Shown: positions 42,819-51,117 of the stretch, piece by piece
Layout: every line of letters starts with the position of its first letter
Numbering within the stretch: the first letter of the stretch is position 1
Assembly: GCF_003111645.1 (NCBI RefSeq)
Contig: NZ_CP022187.1
Span: forward strand, 186,001 to 250,000
Reading direction: 5' to 3'
Length of the DNA stretch: 64,000 nucleotides
Source: Parazoarcus communis
Lineage (GTDB): Bacteria; Pseudomonadota; Gammaproteobacteria; Burkholderiales; Rhodocyclaceae
Made by a program: the position numbers and the translations under genes
Notes under the pieces: model-generated
Told to the model about the DNA's origin: nothing
The model's database searches: none
Seen by the model: only the letters and a program-made list of their open reading frames with translations

Positions 42819-44663
42819 TCAGAAAGCCTCATTGCCTGCTTCCTGGGCAATCTTGCATCGCACGACACGGTTCTTGCCACTCTGCTTGGCTTCGTACATG
42901 GCCGCATCGGCGCGTGCCAGCACGACGTCGATCGTTTCCCCCTGTGCGCGTGCGGTCACGCCGGCGCTGAAGGTGATGACGACCCGCTGTTCGCCGGCCA
43001 TGAAGAACACGCGGGTGAGCTCGCGCTGCAGGCGCACCAGCGTCTGCTCGGCTTGCTCCAGGGTGGTCTCGGGCAGGATGATGACGAACTCTTCGCCGCC
43101 ATAGCGGGCGAGCGTGTCCTGCGGACGGAGGTTCTCGCGCACGACCCGCGACAGATGCACGAGGGCGTCGTCGCCCGTCTGGTGGCCGAGCGTGTCGTTA
43201 AGCTTCTTGAAGTTGTCGATGTCGAGCAGGGCGACGCACAGCGGGACCTCATGCCGCTGTGCCCGCGCCGCTTCGCGGATGAAGACTTCTTCGAGGCCGC
43301 GACGGTTGAGGCTGCCGGTGAGCTGGTCGTGACGCACCAGGTGGCTGGCTTCCTCAAGCTCCTTGTGCAGGCTGTCGATCCGTTTCTCTGCATCGAGGGC
43401 ACGTTGCCGTGTGGCTGAAAGGTCATCGCGCGAGCGCTCGGCCTGGATCTGGATGTTGCGGGTCTCGGTCATGACCTCGTCGAGCAGATGACCGATCTCG
43501 GAGATGTCGCGTGCTGCGGCAATCTTCCGTGCGCAGCTTCCCATGCGGTCGTGATAGCTCCCGGTTGACTCGGCGAAGCTGGCAAGCTGGTCCACGAAGC
43601 CGGCAAGCATCTCCTTGAGCATGAGCTGGGCTTGCGAGAGATTGTGCTTGAGCTGGCTCTGCTTGTAGATGACCTCCTTCAGGCGCCGGCTGGCGTCGTC
43701 GATCAGGCGGGGGGTCGCGGGTTTGTCGACGATGTCCCGCAGCATCTCGATCTGGCCGCCGAGCCACTGGTCGTCTATGACCAGTTGGTCGATGTTCTCC
43801 AGCAGCAGCTTGAGCAGGTCGAGCAGGCCGGCACGGACCTCGGAATCGTCCGCAGCGGTGAGTTCGAGGCGGTGAGCGAACTTGCGCAGCTGTTTGCCGA
43901 CAACGGCAAGCGCACGCGCGTCGGTGGCGCTTCGCGTTGCATTTGCGATGAGCCTGGCGTCGCTGATCAGCTCGGGGTGCTCGGCCAGGAAGGCGGGCAG
44001 TACCGACTCCATGGTCAGCGCGATCAACTCGCGCAGCCCATCGATCAGCTCGGTTGGGTCGGCGTCCGCGGCAATCAGTGCGCCCGTCGTGGGCGCCGCC
44101 GGGGCCGCTCTGGCCGTCGCCTGCAAGGGCTGTTCGGTCTGTTCGGGCAGCTCCGGCGTATCGCCGGACGCCGGGCGCTCGGGGTCGACAGGCGCCTGCC
44201 CCCATGCCCGCAGCAGGGCCTGAAGGCGCGTGTACAAGGTATTGGGATCACTCGCACCGAGCACGCGTTCGAGCGATTCGCGCTTGCGTGCCGAGGTCCA
44301 TCCGAGCTGCCTTCCTTCCCATTGGCGCAGCAAGGTGGCGATGAGCTCATTCCATGCCTGCGGCTTCTCCGCACTCAGGCTCGCCATGTACTGGTCGAGC
44401 GCGCGCTCGGCAGCGCCTGTGTCGGCTTCATTCAGTGCCTGGTCCAGCTGTCGCGCGAGGCGCTGTCGCTCTGCCGTGTCCCGCGGCAGCTGCTGGGCGA
44501 TACGGCGCACGAAGCGCTCGGGAACAGGCGCGGCGGCAGGCTGGGTGCCGGCGATCTCGTGATACAGGCGCAGGTAGTTCTCCGGCGTCGGCGGGGTGCG
44601 TCGCATCGCGAGCTGGCGCAGTGTCTCGCGCGCAATCTCGGAGGGGTTCGTGGGTTCTGCCAT
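42819..44663 (-). CDS. Diguanylate cyclase with uncharacterised helical N-terminus (paralog 1)
   Basis: 614 residues, no membrane helix. The N-terminal region begins PSEIARETLRQLAMRRTPPT; a linker rich in Pro/Glu (about 165-195) and a long helical/coiled-coil middle follow. The C-terminal GGDEF domain (from DQLTGSLNRRGLEEVF) has the active site RYGGEEF and an inhibitory RPQD five residues before. It is a clear paralog of the gene upstream (35 bp away), with shared segments throughout, e.g. IYKQSQLKHNLSQAQ versus IDKQSQLKHQLTDAQ. It lies 69 bp upstream of fliJ on the same strand, which suggests flagellar cyclic-di-GMP control. Confidence 0.9.
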   Translation of the reverse strand: MAEPTNPSEIARETLRQLAMRRTPPTPENYLRLYHEIAGTQPAAAPVPERFVRRIAQQLPRDTAERQRLARQLDQALNEADTGAAERALDQYMASLSAEKPQAWNELIATLLRQWEGRQLGWTSARKRESLERVLGASDPNTLYTRLQALLRAWGQAPVDPERPASGDTPELPEQTEQPLQATARAAPAAPTTGALIAADADPTELIDGLRELIALTMESVLPAFLAEHPELISDARLIANATRSATDARALAVVGKQLRKFAHRLELTAADDSEVRAGLLDLLKLLLENIDQLVIDDQWLGGQIEMLRDIVDKPATPRLIDDASRRLKEVIYKQSQLKHNLSQAQLMLKEMLAGFVDQLASFAESTGSYHDRMGSCARKIAAARDISEIGHLLDEVMTETRNIQIQAERSRDDLSATRQRALDAEKRIDSLHKELEEASHLVRHDQLTGSLNRRGLEEVFIREAARAQRHEVPLCVALLDIDNFKKLNDTLGHQTGDDALVHLSRVVRENLRPQDTLARYGGEEFVIILPETTLEQAEQTLVRLQRELTRVFFMAGEQRVVITFSAGVTARAQGETIDVVLARADAAMYEAKQSGKNRVVRCKIAQEAGNEAF

Positions 44664-44698
44664 ATGGCTCTGGAGTGAGGGGGCGGAGTGCGCGCGTA

Positions 44699-46498
44699 TC
44701 AGGCCGAGTTCATCACCCGGTTCTTGCCCGCGCGCTTAGCGGCATACATGGCCTTGTCAGCGCGTTCGATCGCCTTCATCGGGTCTTCGGTGTCACCAAG
44801 GCAGGCAATGCCCGCACTGAAGGTGATCAGCAGATGCTCATGCTGGGCGAGGAAATAGCGGCGCGTGAGCTCCCGCTGAAGTCTAATAAGGATGATCTGT
44901 GCCTGTTCAGGCTCGGTTTCGGGAAGCAGGATGAGGAACTCCTCGCCACCATAGCGCGCGATCGAATCCTGGGGGCGCAGCGTTTCCTTCACCACGCGGG
45001 CGAGGTGCCGGAGCGCATTGTCACCCACCACATGGCCGTGTGCGTCATTGATCTGCTTGAAGTTGTCGACGTCCAGCAGGGCGAGGCTCAGGGATGTGCC
45101 GGACCGGCGCATGCGTGCAATCTCGCGCTCGAGCGCTTCATCCAGACCCTTGCGGTTCAGCGCGCCGGTCAGCGGGTCGTGGCGGACGAGCTCGCTGGTT
45201 TCGTCGAGTTCGCGCTGCAGCTGGACGATTTGCTGATTAGCCGACTCGACCTGTTCGCGCAGGCGCGAGAGCTCTTCGCCCGAGCGGTGTGCGGATTGCT
45301 GCGTGCTCTGCGTCTCGCGCAGCACTTCTTCGACGACGTCCGAAAGCTCCTTGATGTCGTGTGCTTCGCTGATCCGGTGCGCGCTTTCGGTGAGCACGAC
45401 CTCGTAGCGCTCGGTGGACGTGGAGAAGGCCGACAGCTGGTCGATGAAGCCGGCCAGCATCGACTTGAGCTTCTGCTGTGCGTCAGTCAGCTGGTGTTTC
45501 AGCTGGCTTTGCTTGTCGATGACCGTGCGCAGCCTGCGTTCGACGTCGTCGAGCAGTCGCAGGTCCAGGGGCTGGTTGAAAGTGTCCGCAATCAATGTCA
45601 GCTGCCCGTGCAGCCAGCTGTCATCGACGATCAGTTCGCGGACATTGTCGACGATCAGCCTCAGCAGGTTGAGCAGCGCCTGCCGTATCTCCCGCTGTTC
45701 GTCGGCAGTCCATGTAACGCGCGCAATCAGGCGGTCGACGCGCGCAGCGAGGTCCGCGACCTGTTCGGGGTTTGCCGGCGCCGCAACCAAAGCGGCGATG
45801 GCTTTGGCTTCGGAGGTGAGCGCCTCGTCGTCTGCGAGCGGCGTAACGCAACCCGTCAGGAGCTTGGCGAGCAGTGGCCCGAGTGCGTCGGTGGCGGGCG
45901 GAGGCGTGTTTTCCTTCGGCGCGATGGCGGCATGCTGCTCACTGCCCGCCTGTTCGTGCCAGCTCCGCACAAGGGCGTGAAGCCGCAGGTGAAGCTGTTC
46001 GGGGTCGGCACAGGCAGCCAGCACATGTTCGAGCGAGTCGCGCTTGCGCCCCGGCGTGATGTGCTGGTGATGACCGTCAAGTTCGCGGATGAGATCCCGT
46101 ATCAGCTGTGCCCATGGCCTCGACTCGCTAGCCTGCATGCCGCTGATGGTGAGCATCGACTGGCGCAGGACGGACCACTGCCCGCTGGCGACGGCTTTTT
46201 CGAAGACCCGGGCAAGTCGCAATGCCTGCGGTGTGGATCGCGGCAGGGCTTCTGCAATGGCTTTCAGCGTTCGTACGGGAAAGGCATCCTCAGCCGCTGT
46301 GCCCGCGATCTGGAAGTACAGCTCGCGGAAGTTGTCAGGCGTCGGGGGGATTTTTTGCGTCGCCAGTCGCAACAGGGCTTCCCGCGCAATCTCGGACGGG
46401 GTGGGCGCATGACTGCCTCCCGCCTTCCCGTGGCTGCGGGCAGTCGAAGCTCGATCGTCCGTATTCGGTTGCGCTGCGGGCGGCCCTGCTTGCGTCAT
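44699..46498 (-). CDS. Diguanylate cyclase with uncharacterised helical N-terminus (paralog 2)
   Basis: 599 residues, soluble. Same architecture as its downstream neighbour: PSEIAREALLRLATQKIPPT near residue 35, an all-helical middle with a coiled coil (SGEELSRLREQVESANQQIV) and a GGDEF domain with RYGGEEF and the RPQD inhibitory site. The extra N-terminal 30 residues are low-complexity. It is the first gene after the -24/-12 promoter at 46557-46571, so both cyclases are probably co-transcribed under sigma-54 with the flagellar genes. Confidence 0.9.
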   Translation of the reverse strand: MTQAGPPAAQPNTDDRASTARSHGKAGGSHAPTPSEIAREALLRLATQKIPPTPDNFRELYFQIAGTAAEDAFPVRTLKAIAEALPRSTPQALRLARVFEKAVASGQWSVLRQSMLTISGMQASESRPWAQLIRDLIRELDGHHQHITPGRKRDSLEHVLAACADPEQLHLRLHALVRSWHEQAGSEQHAAIAPKENTPPPATDALGPLLAKLLTGCVTPLADDEALTSEAKAIAALVAAPANPEQVADLAARVDRLIARVTWTADEQREIRQALLNLLRLIVDNVRELIVDDSWLHGQLTLIADTFNQPLDLRLLDDVERRLRTVIDKQSQLKHQLTDAQQKLKSMLAGFIDQLSAFSTSTERYEVVLTESAHRISEAHDIKELSDVVEEVLRETQSTQQSAHRSGEELSRLREQVESANQQIVQLQRELDETSELVRHDPLTGALNRKGLDEALEREIARMRRSGTSLSLALLDVDNFKQINDAHGHVVGDNALRHLARVVKETLRPQDSIARYGGEEFLILLPETEPEQAQIILIRLQRELTRRYFLAQHEHLLITFSAGIACLGDTEDPMKAIERADKAMYAAKRAGKNRVMNSA

Positions 46499-46556
46499 TC
46501 AGTTGATCCGTTTGATGTCGGATAGCGGCGGTAAAACGAACTGCGACTGGCAGTCT

Positions 46557-46571
46557 GCAATGATTATGCCT
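46557..46571 (-). promoter_or_regulatory. Sigma-54 promoter of the diguanylate cyclase pair
   Basis: The minus strand reads AGGCATAATCATTGC, with GG and GC 10 bp apart and a strong TTGC -12 element. The start site would be near 46546, about 48 bp before the ATG at 46498. Confidence 0.68.
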
Positions 46572-46593
46572 ATGTGTCGTTCGGATAACCACT

Positions 46594-46635
46594 GTCCTGC
46601 GAAGGGATCACGGCCCGTGGTGGCCTTCGCAGGAC
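46594..46635 (-). terminator. Long hairpin downstream of the binding-protein gene
   Basis: Arms GTCCTGCGAAGG (46594-46605) and CCTTCGCAGGAC (46624-46635) are perfect reverse complements; the 18-nt loop can pair further (CAC with GTG). It starts 13 bp past the stop at 46649. No T-run, so it may act with Rho or as a 3'-end stabiliser. Confidence 0.5.
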
Positions 46636-46648
46636 GGCGTGTCTGCGC

Positions 46649-47536
46649 TCATGTACGGGAGGTCCGCGCTGCCGTTTCTGCCTGGCCGGGTTCCCCGGGC
46701 GTCACCGTGGCGCAGGTCGTGGGTTTGGCATCGGGCGGGGCTGCGGCCGTCGCCCATTCGGCGATGTACTGCGCCAACGCGGGCAGGCCTTCACGGATCG
46801 CAACCGGCCCGGGAGACAGAATGACTGCGGATTTGATCTCGTGGATTCGTCCGTTGCTTACGGCAGGCACATCTGCCCAGCCAGGGCGGGCCGCGACCCT
46901 CTCCGGGCGGAAGCGCTTTCCGCACCACGAGCCGATGATGATGTCGGGAGCCCTGCGGGCCGCCTCCATCGGGTCGGCGAGCGTGCGGTCCCGGGCGGCG
47001 GGGCAGGCAGCCAGTTCGCCAAATACATCATCCCCGCCGGCAACGCCGATCAGCTCCGACACCCAGCGAATGCCGGAGATGGCCGGGTCGTCCCATTCCT
47101 CGAAGTACACCCGCGGGCGTCGCGCGTTGGCGGCTGCGCGTTTGCGGGTGGTCTCGATCAGCCCCTCGAGTTCTTCAACCAGTGCGCTGGCCCGGTCTGT
47201 TGCGCCCACCAGCCGGCCCACGGTTTCGATCATTGCAAGAATGTCATCGACGCTGCGCTGGTTGAACACGTGCACCGCCACCCCCGCCCTGATCAGCCCG
47301 CTCGCGATGTCTGCCTGCAGATCGGAGAAGCACAGCACGAGATCGGGCGAGACCGCCAGAATCCGTTCCAGGTCGCCGCTGGTGAAGGCAAACACCTTGG
47401 GCTTCTCCTTTCGCGCCTGGGGCGGGATGACGGTGTAGCCGGAAATGCCGACGATGCGGTCGGCTTCGCCGAGGGCGTACAGGACTTCTACGGTCTCGGT
47501 GCTCAGGCATACGATTCGCGCGGGCAATCTGCTCAT
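46649..47536 (-). CDS. Cobalamin/iron-type periplasmic-binding-fold protein lacking a signal peptide
   Basis: 295 residues in the helical-backbone binding-protein family (BtuF/FhuD type): RIVCLSTETVEVLYALGEAD at the start, ILAVSPDLVLCFSDLQADIA in the middle, and WADVPAVSNGRIHEIKSAVI late. Unlike true importer receptors, it has neither a signal peptide nor a lipobox, so it is predicted to be cytoplasmic. The last 30 residues are a disordered Ala/Thr/Pro tail. It stands alone, without permease or ATPase genes, and is divergent from the ATP-grasp gene. Ligand unknown. Confidence 0.8.
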   Translation of the reverse strand: MSRLPARIVCLSTETVEVLYALGEADRIVGISGYTVIPPQARKEKPKVFAFTSGDLERILAVSPDLVLCFSDLQADIASGLIRAGVAVHVFNQRSVDDILAMIETVGRLVGATDRASALVEELEGLIETTRKRAAANARRPRVYFEEWDDPAISGIRWVSELIGVAGGDDVFGELAACPAARDRTLADPMEAARRAPDIIIGSWCGKRFRPERVAARPGWADVPAVSNGRIHEIKSAVILSPGPVAIREGLPALAQYIAEWATAAAPPDAKPTTCATVTPGEPGQAETAARTSRT

Positions 47537-47721
47537 GGGGCTCCGGTGGCGTTCGTGGTCGGTGCGTCATTGTGAGGCATCGGCAAGCATGTTTCATCGA
47601 TGACGGGCGCACTCGGGGCTGGCGTGATCCGGGCGCTTTCTGCGCAGCGTGCGCCGTCGGCCGCGCCGCGCTGCTGCGATACAATCCGCGCAAACGACGC
47701 CACACGGGCCCTTCTGACGAC

Positions 47722-48636
47722 ATGAACAATCACGCTCTCGACGTGGCGATCCTTACCGAGGACCGCTACCTGAAGCTCGATACATCCAGCTGGTATGAAG
47801 CGCAGATCGCGACCGAGGACGGTCTCGTCGCGCAGGCACTCGCCGCACGCGGGCTCACGGTCGGACGCGTGAGCTGGTCCGATCCGGACTTTTGCTGGGG
47901 CGACACCCGCGCCGCGCTGTTTCGCAGCACCTGGGACTACTTCCATCGTTTTGCCGAGTTTTCGCCGTGGCTCGACGCCGCTGCGATGCAGACCAGGCTG
48001 CTGAACCCGGCGGAACTGGTGCGCTGGAATCTCGACAAGCGCTACCTGCGGGACCTGTCCCGTGCAGGCGTGAGCGTGGTCCCGACCCGCTATGCAGATG
48101 TTGGCGAGCAGCACTCGCTTGCGGCGATCATGGACGCAGAAGCCTGGGACGAGGTCGTGTTCAAGCCCGTGGTGTCGGGTGCGGCGCGGCTGACCTATCG
48201 TGTCGGTCGCGATGCCCTGGACGCGCATGAAGCGGTGTTTGCACGCTGCCTGGCTGCCGAAGCGATGATGGTGCAGCGCTTTGAGCCTGCCGTGCTGGGC
48301 GAGGGCGAACTGTCGCTGATCGTGATCGAGGGACGCACCACCCACGCCATCCGCAAGACGGCCGCAGCAGGAGATTTCAGGGTTCAGGACGATCACGGCG
48401 GCACCGTGCACGCGCATCAGCCGCGTGCCGACGAGTGCGCCTTCGCCGAGGCGGCAGTCGCGGCGTGCCCGAGTCTGCCGCTCTATGCGCGAGTGGATTT
48501 CGTGCGTGCGGGTGATGGTGGTTTCCGGCTCATGGAGCTTGAGCTGGTCGAGCCTGAGCTGTTCTTCCGCTTCCATCCGCCCGCAGCCGACGCGCTCGCC
48601 GACGCGCTGGTGCAGCGCCTGAAGTCAGGGGACTGA
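47722..48636 (+). CDS. ATP-grasp domain protein (glutathione synthetase-like fold)
   Basis: 304 residues from the ATG at 47722. The early segments VAILTEDRYLKLDTSSWYEA and FRSTWDYFHRFAEFSPWL are followed by ATP-grasp features: VVFKPVVSGAARLTYRVG (nucleotide-binding lysine strand), GEGELSLIVIEG and the metal-binding RLMELELVEPELFF near the C-terminus. It resembles the stand-alone ATP-grasp ligases related to RimK, glutathione synthetase and cycloserine-biosynthesis DcsG. The ligated substrates are unknown, and no adjacent biosynthetic genes give a hint. Confidence 0.75.
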   Translation: MNNHALDVAILTEDRYLKLDTSSWYEAQIATEDGLVAQALAARGLTVGRVSWSDPDFCWGDTRAALFRSTWDYFHRFAEFSPWLDAAAMQTRLLNPAELVRWNLDKRYLRDLSRAGVSVVPTRYADVGEQHSLAAIMDAEAWDEVVFKPVVSGAARLTYRVGRDALDAHEAVFARCLAAEAMMVQRFEPAVLGEGELSLIVIEGRTTHAIRKTAAAGDFRVQDDHGGTVHAHQPRADECAFAEAAVAACPSLPLYARVDFVRAGDGGFRLMELELVEPELFFRFHPPAADALADALVQRLKSGD

Positions 48637-48638
48637 CA

Positions 48639-48836
48639 TCAAGGGGCTGAGTTGTCCTGTCCGATGATGAGGTCGGCAAACTGTTTCTGCCTGCGGGCGA
48701 ACAGGGGAAATTCTTTCGATGATGATGGCCTGAGCGCGGAATTCCTTTCTCCGGGCGGGCTGTCGTTGAGCTCGGGGCGCGATCCTGCGATCATGCGGGG
48801 ATTGCGCCGCAGCCCGCGCAGTGTCCTTATGCGCAT
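48639..48836 (-). CDS. Possible small protein in the intergenic region (doubtful)
   Basis: A 65-codon reading frame beginning MRIRTLRGLRRNPRMIAGSR and ending ARRQKQFADLIIGQDNSAP fills most of the 232-bp gap before the amino-acid transporter. Its third-position GC is lower than in the neighbouring genes and no clear ribosome site precedes it. The end reads like real protein, so it may be a gene or a remnant; evidence is thin. Confidence 0.2.
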   Translation of the reverse strand: MRIRTLRGLRRNPRMIAGSRPELNDSPPGERNSALRPSSSKEFPLFARRQKQFADLIIGQDNSAP

Positions 48837-48868
48837 CGAGCCGGCGCCCCAAACAGGAGAGTGACGTG

Positions 48869-49657
48869 ATGAAGAGAAGCTTGCTGCTGGCGGCGCTGCT
48901 GCTCGCCAGCCACACCGTGATGGCCAAGGACTGGGACCAGATCCGCTTCGCCACCGAGGGCGCCTACCCTCCGTTCAACACCACTGCGCCGGACGGCTCC
49001 GTACAAGGCTTTGACGTCGATATCGCCAACGCGTTGTGCGCCGAGATGAAGGCAAAATGCACCTGGGTGAAGCAGGAGTGGGACGGCATGATCCCCGCGC
49101 TCATGAGCCGAAAGTTCGATGCGATCTCGGCCTCGATGTCGATCACCGAGGAGCGCAAGAAGAAGGTCGATTTCACCGACAAGTATTACGCCACGCCGCT
49201 CGCGCTGGTGGCGAAGAAGGGCTCGGCCCTGAAGCCGGAGCTGGACAGCCTCAAGGGCAAGCGTATCGGTGTGCAGCGCGGCACCGTCGCCGACAACTTC
49301 GCCGGACGCTTCTGGGCCGATCACGGCGTGGACCTGGTGCGCTATGCCAAGCAGGAAGAGGTCTACCTCGACCTCGGCGCGGGGCGCATCGATGCGACCT
49401 GGGTGGACGCGCTGGAGGCCGACGGGGGCTTCCTCACCAAACCCGCCGGCGCGGAATACGATTTTGCCGGCAGCCAGGTCTTCGGGCGTAACGCCGAGGA
49501 GAAGGCGGTCATCGGCGAAGGCGTTGGCATTGCCATCCGCAAGCGCGATACCGAGCTGCGCGACAAGCTCAACACGGCGCTGAAGGCGATCCGGGCCAAC
49601 GGCACCTACGATGAGATCCGCAAGAAGTATTTCCCGCACGACATCTACGGCGAGTAA
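48869..49657 (+). CDS. hisJ: Polar amino-acid ABC transporter binding protein (HisJ/ArgT type)
   Basis: 262 residues from the ATG at 48869, preceded by AGGAGA. Signal peptide MKRSLLLAALLLASHTVMA, then the family-3 binding-protein pattern RFATEGAYPPFNTTAPDGSV, GFDVDIANALCAEMKAKC and DAISASMSITEERKKKVDFT. It delivers a basic amino acid (lysine/arginine/ornithine or histidine by family) to the permeases that follow. First gene of a four-gene transporter operon. Its specificity cannot be read from the sequence. Confidence 0.88.
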   Translation: MKRSLLLAALLLASHTVMAKDWDQIRFATEGAYPPFNTTAPDGSVQGFDVDIANALCAEMKAKCTWVKQEWDGMIPALMSRKFDAISASMSITEERKKKVDFTDKYYATPLALVAKKGSALKPELDSLKGKRIGVQRGTVADNFAGRFWADHGVDLVRYAKQEEVYLDLGAGRIDATWVDALEADGGFLTKPAGAEYDFAGSQVFGRNAEEKAVIGEGVGIAIRKRDTELRDKLNTALKAIRANGTYDEIRKKYFPHDIYGE

Positions 49658-49681
49658 GGCATCCTTGTCCCGACTTCGTTG

Positions 49682-50368
49682 ATGCTGCACGGCTACTCTT
49701 CCTCGCTGCTCGATGGTGCCTGGCTGACACTGCAGGTTGCCGTGCTGTCGCTCGCGCTGGCGCTGGTGCTCGGGCTTGCGGGGGCGTCCGCCAAGCTGTC
49801 CCGGATCAGGATGCTGCGCGCGCCGGCCGTGATGTACACGACCGTGGTGCGGGGCATTCCCGATCTGGTGATGATGTTGCTGGTGTTCTACGGTGGGCAG
49901 ATTGGCATCAACGAGATCACCGACCGTCTGGGCTGGGACTACGTTGACGTCAACCCGTTTGCCGCCGGGGTTGCCACCCTAGGCTTCATCTTCGGCGCCT
50001 ATTTCACCGAGACCTTTCGCGGCGCCTTTCTTGCGGTGCCGGCGGGCCAGCTCGAGGCCGGCTATGCGTACGGGATGAGCCGCTGGCAGGTGTTCAGGCG
50101 CATCCTGTTTCCGCAGATGCTGCGCCACGCGCTGCCCGGCCTCGGCAACAACTGGCAGGTCATGCAGAAAAGCACCGCGCTGGTGTCGATCATTGGCCTC
50201 TCGGATCTCACCTGGCTCGCCGACCAGGCCGGCCGCAGCACGCAGCAACCCTTCCTGTTCTATGCGGTGGTGTGTGTCTTCTACCTGGCGATGACGGCGG
50301 CCTCGGGCGTGCTCTTCCGTTCGCTCGAACGGCGTTACAGCGTTGGCGTGAGGCGGGCGGCGGCATGA
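49682..50368 (+). CDS. hisQ: Amino-acid ABC transporter permease (HisQ type)
   Basis: 228 residues, about five membrane spans, HisQ-type (YTTVVRGIPDLVMMLLVFYG) with the EAA coupling loop (QLEAGYAYGMSRWQVFRRIL). Pairs with the HisM-type permease, whose start overlaps this stop in an ATGA. The start at 49682 lies 24 bp after the binding-protein gene; a TTG one codon earlier is in frame. Confidence 0.9.
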   Translation: MLHGYSSSLLDGAWLTLQVAVLSLALALVLGLAGASAKLSRIRMLRAPAVMYTTVVRGIPDLVMMLLVFYGGQIGINEITDRLGWDYVDVNPFAAGVATLGFIFGAYFTETFRGAFLAVPAGQLEAGYAYGMSRWQVFRRILFPQMLRHALPGLGNNWQVMQKSTALVSIIGLSDLTWLADQAGRSTQQPFLFYAVVCVFYLAMTAASGVLFRSLERRYSVGVRRAAA

Positions 50369-51090
50369 TCGAATGGGCTGTCATCACCGAGAATCTGCCG
50401 GAGTACGGCGCGGGCCTGTGGCTCACCCTGCAACTCACGGTGCTCTCGCTCGTGGCCGGCCTGCTGCTGGCCATCCCGCTGGCGGTATTGCGCTCCTCGG
50501 GTCGGTCTGTCGTTTCCCGCCTGGTGTGGGCCTACAGCTATTTCTTCCGCGGCACGCCGATGCTGGTGCAGCTCCTGCTGATCTATTACGGCCTCGGCCA
50601 GTTCGAATGGGTTCAGGCGCGCTGGGCCGAGGGGAACGCCTTCTGGCTGATATTCCGCGAGCCTTATGGCTGCGCGCTGGTGACATTCACGCTCAACACC
50701 TGTGCCTACACCACCGAGATTCTCGCGGGTGCGCTGCGTGCCACCCCGCACGGCGAGATCGAGGCGGCGCAGGCCTGCGGCATGAGCCGGCTGACGATGA
50801 TTCGCCGCATTCTCGTTCCGGGCGCCTTGCGCCGGGCGATACCGGCCTACAGCAACGAGGCCATCTTCATGCTGCACGGTACGGCCATCGCCTCCACCAT
50901 CACCCTGGTCGACCTCACGGGTGCGGCGCGCAACGCCTATTCGCAGCACTTCGCCCCCTTCGAGGCCTTCATCTTCGCCGGCGTGGTCTACATGTGCGTG
51001 ACCTTCGCCCTGGTCGGCCTGTTCCGGCTTGCCGAGCGGCGCTGGCTGGGTCATCTGCAGCCGCGCAAGGCCGGGTCGGTCAAGGTCTGA
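50365..51090 (+). CDS. hisM: Amino-acid ABC transporter permease (HisM type)
   Basis: 241 residues, about five membrane spans, with SYFFRGTPMLVQLLLIYYGL and the coupling loop GEIEAAQACGMSRLTMIRRI. Forms the heterodimeric channel with HisQ. The start at 50365 overlaps the upstream stop by 4 bp, so translation is coupled. Confidence 0.9.
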   Translation: MIEWAVITENLPEYGAGLWLTLQLTVLSLVAGLLLAIPLAVLRSSGRSVVSRLVWAYSYFFRGTPMLVQLLLIYYGLGQFEWVQARWAEGNAFWLIFREPYGCALVTFTLNTCAYTTEILAGALRATPHGEIEAAQACGMSRLTMIRRILVPGALRRAIPAYSNEAIFMLHGTAIASTITLVDLTGAARNAYSQHFAPFEAFIFAGVVYMCVTFALVGLFRLAERRWLGHLQPRKAGSVKV

Positions 51091-51117
51091 CCGCCGCCCT
51101 CACTCAGGACTCATTTC

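Noticed and set aside
44354-46525. A plus-strand open frame of over 700 codons antisense to the diguanylate cyclase genes
   Set aside because: It mirrors the codon periodicity of the two GGDEF genes on the other strand, has no recognisable domain, and is a usual artefact of GC-rich coding DNA.
48750-48800. GG-N10-GC spacings in the region before the amino-acid importer
   Set aside because: Only the four invariant bases match; the flanking -24 and -12 bases do not resemble the sigma-54 consensus.
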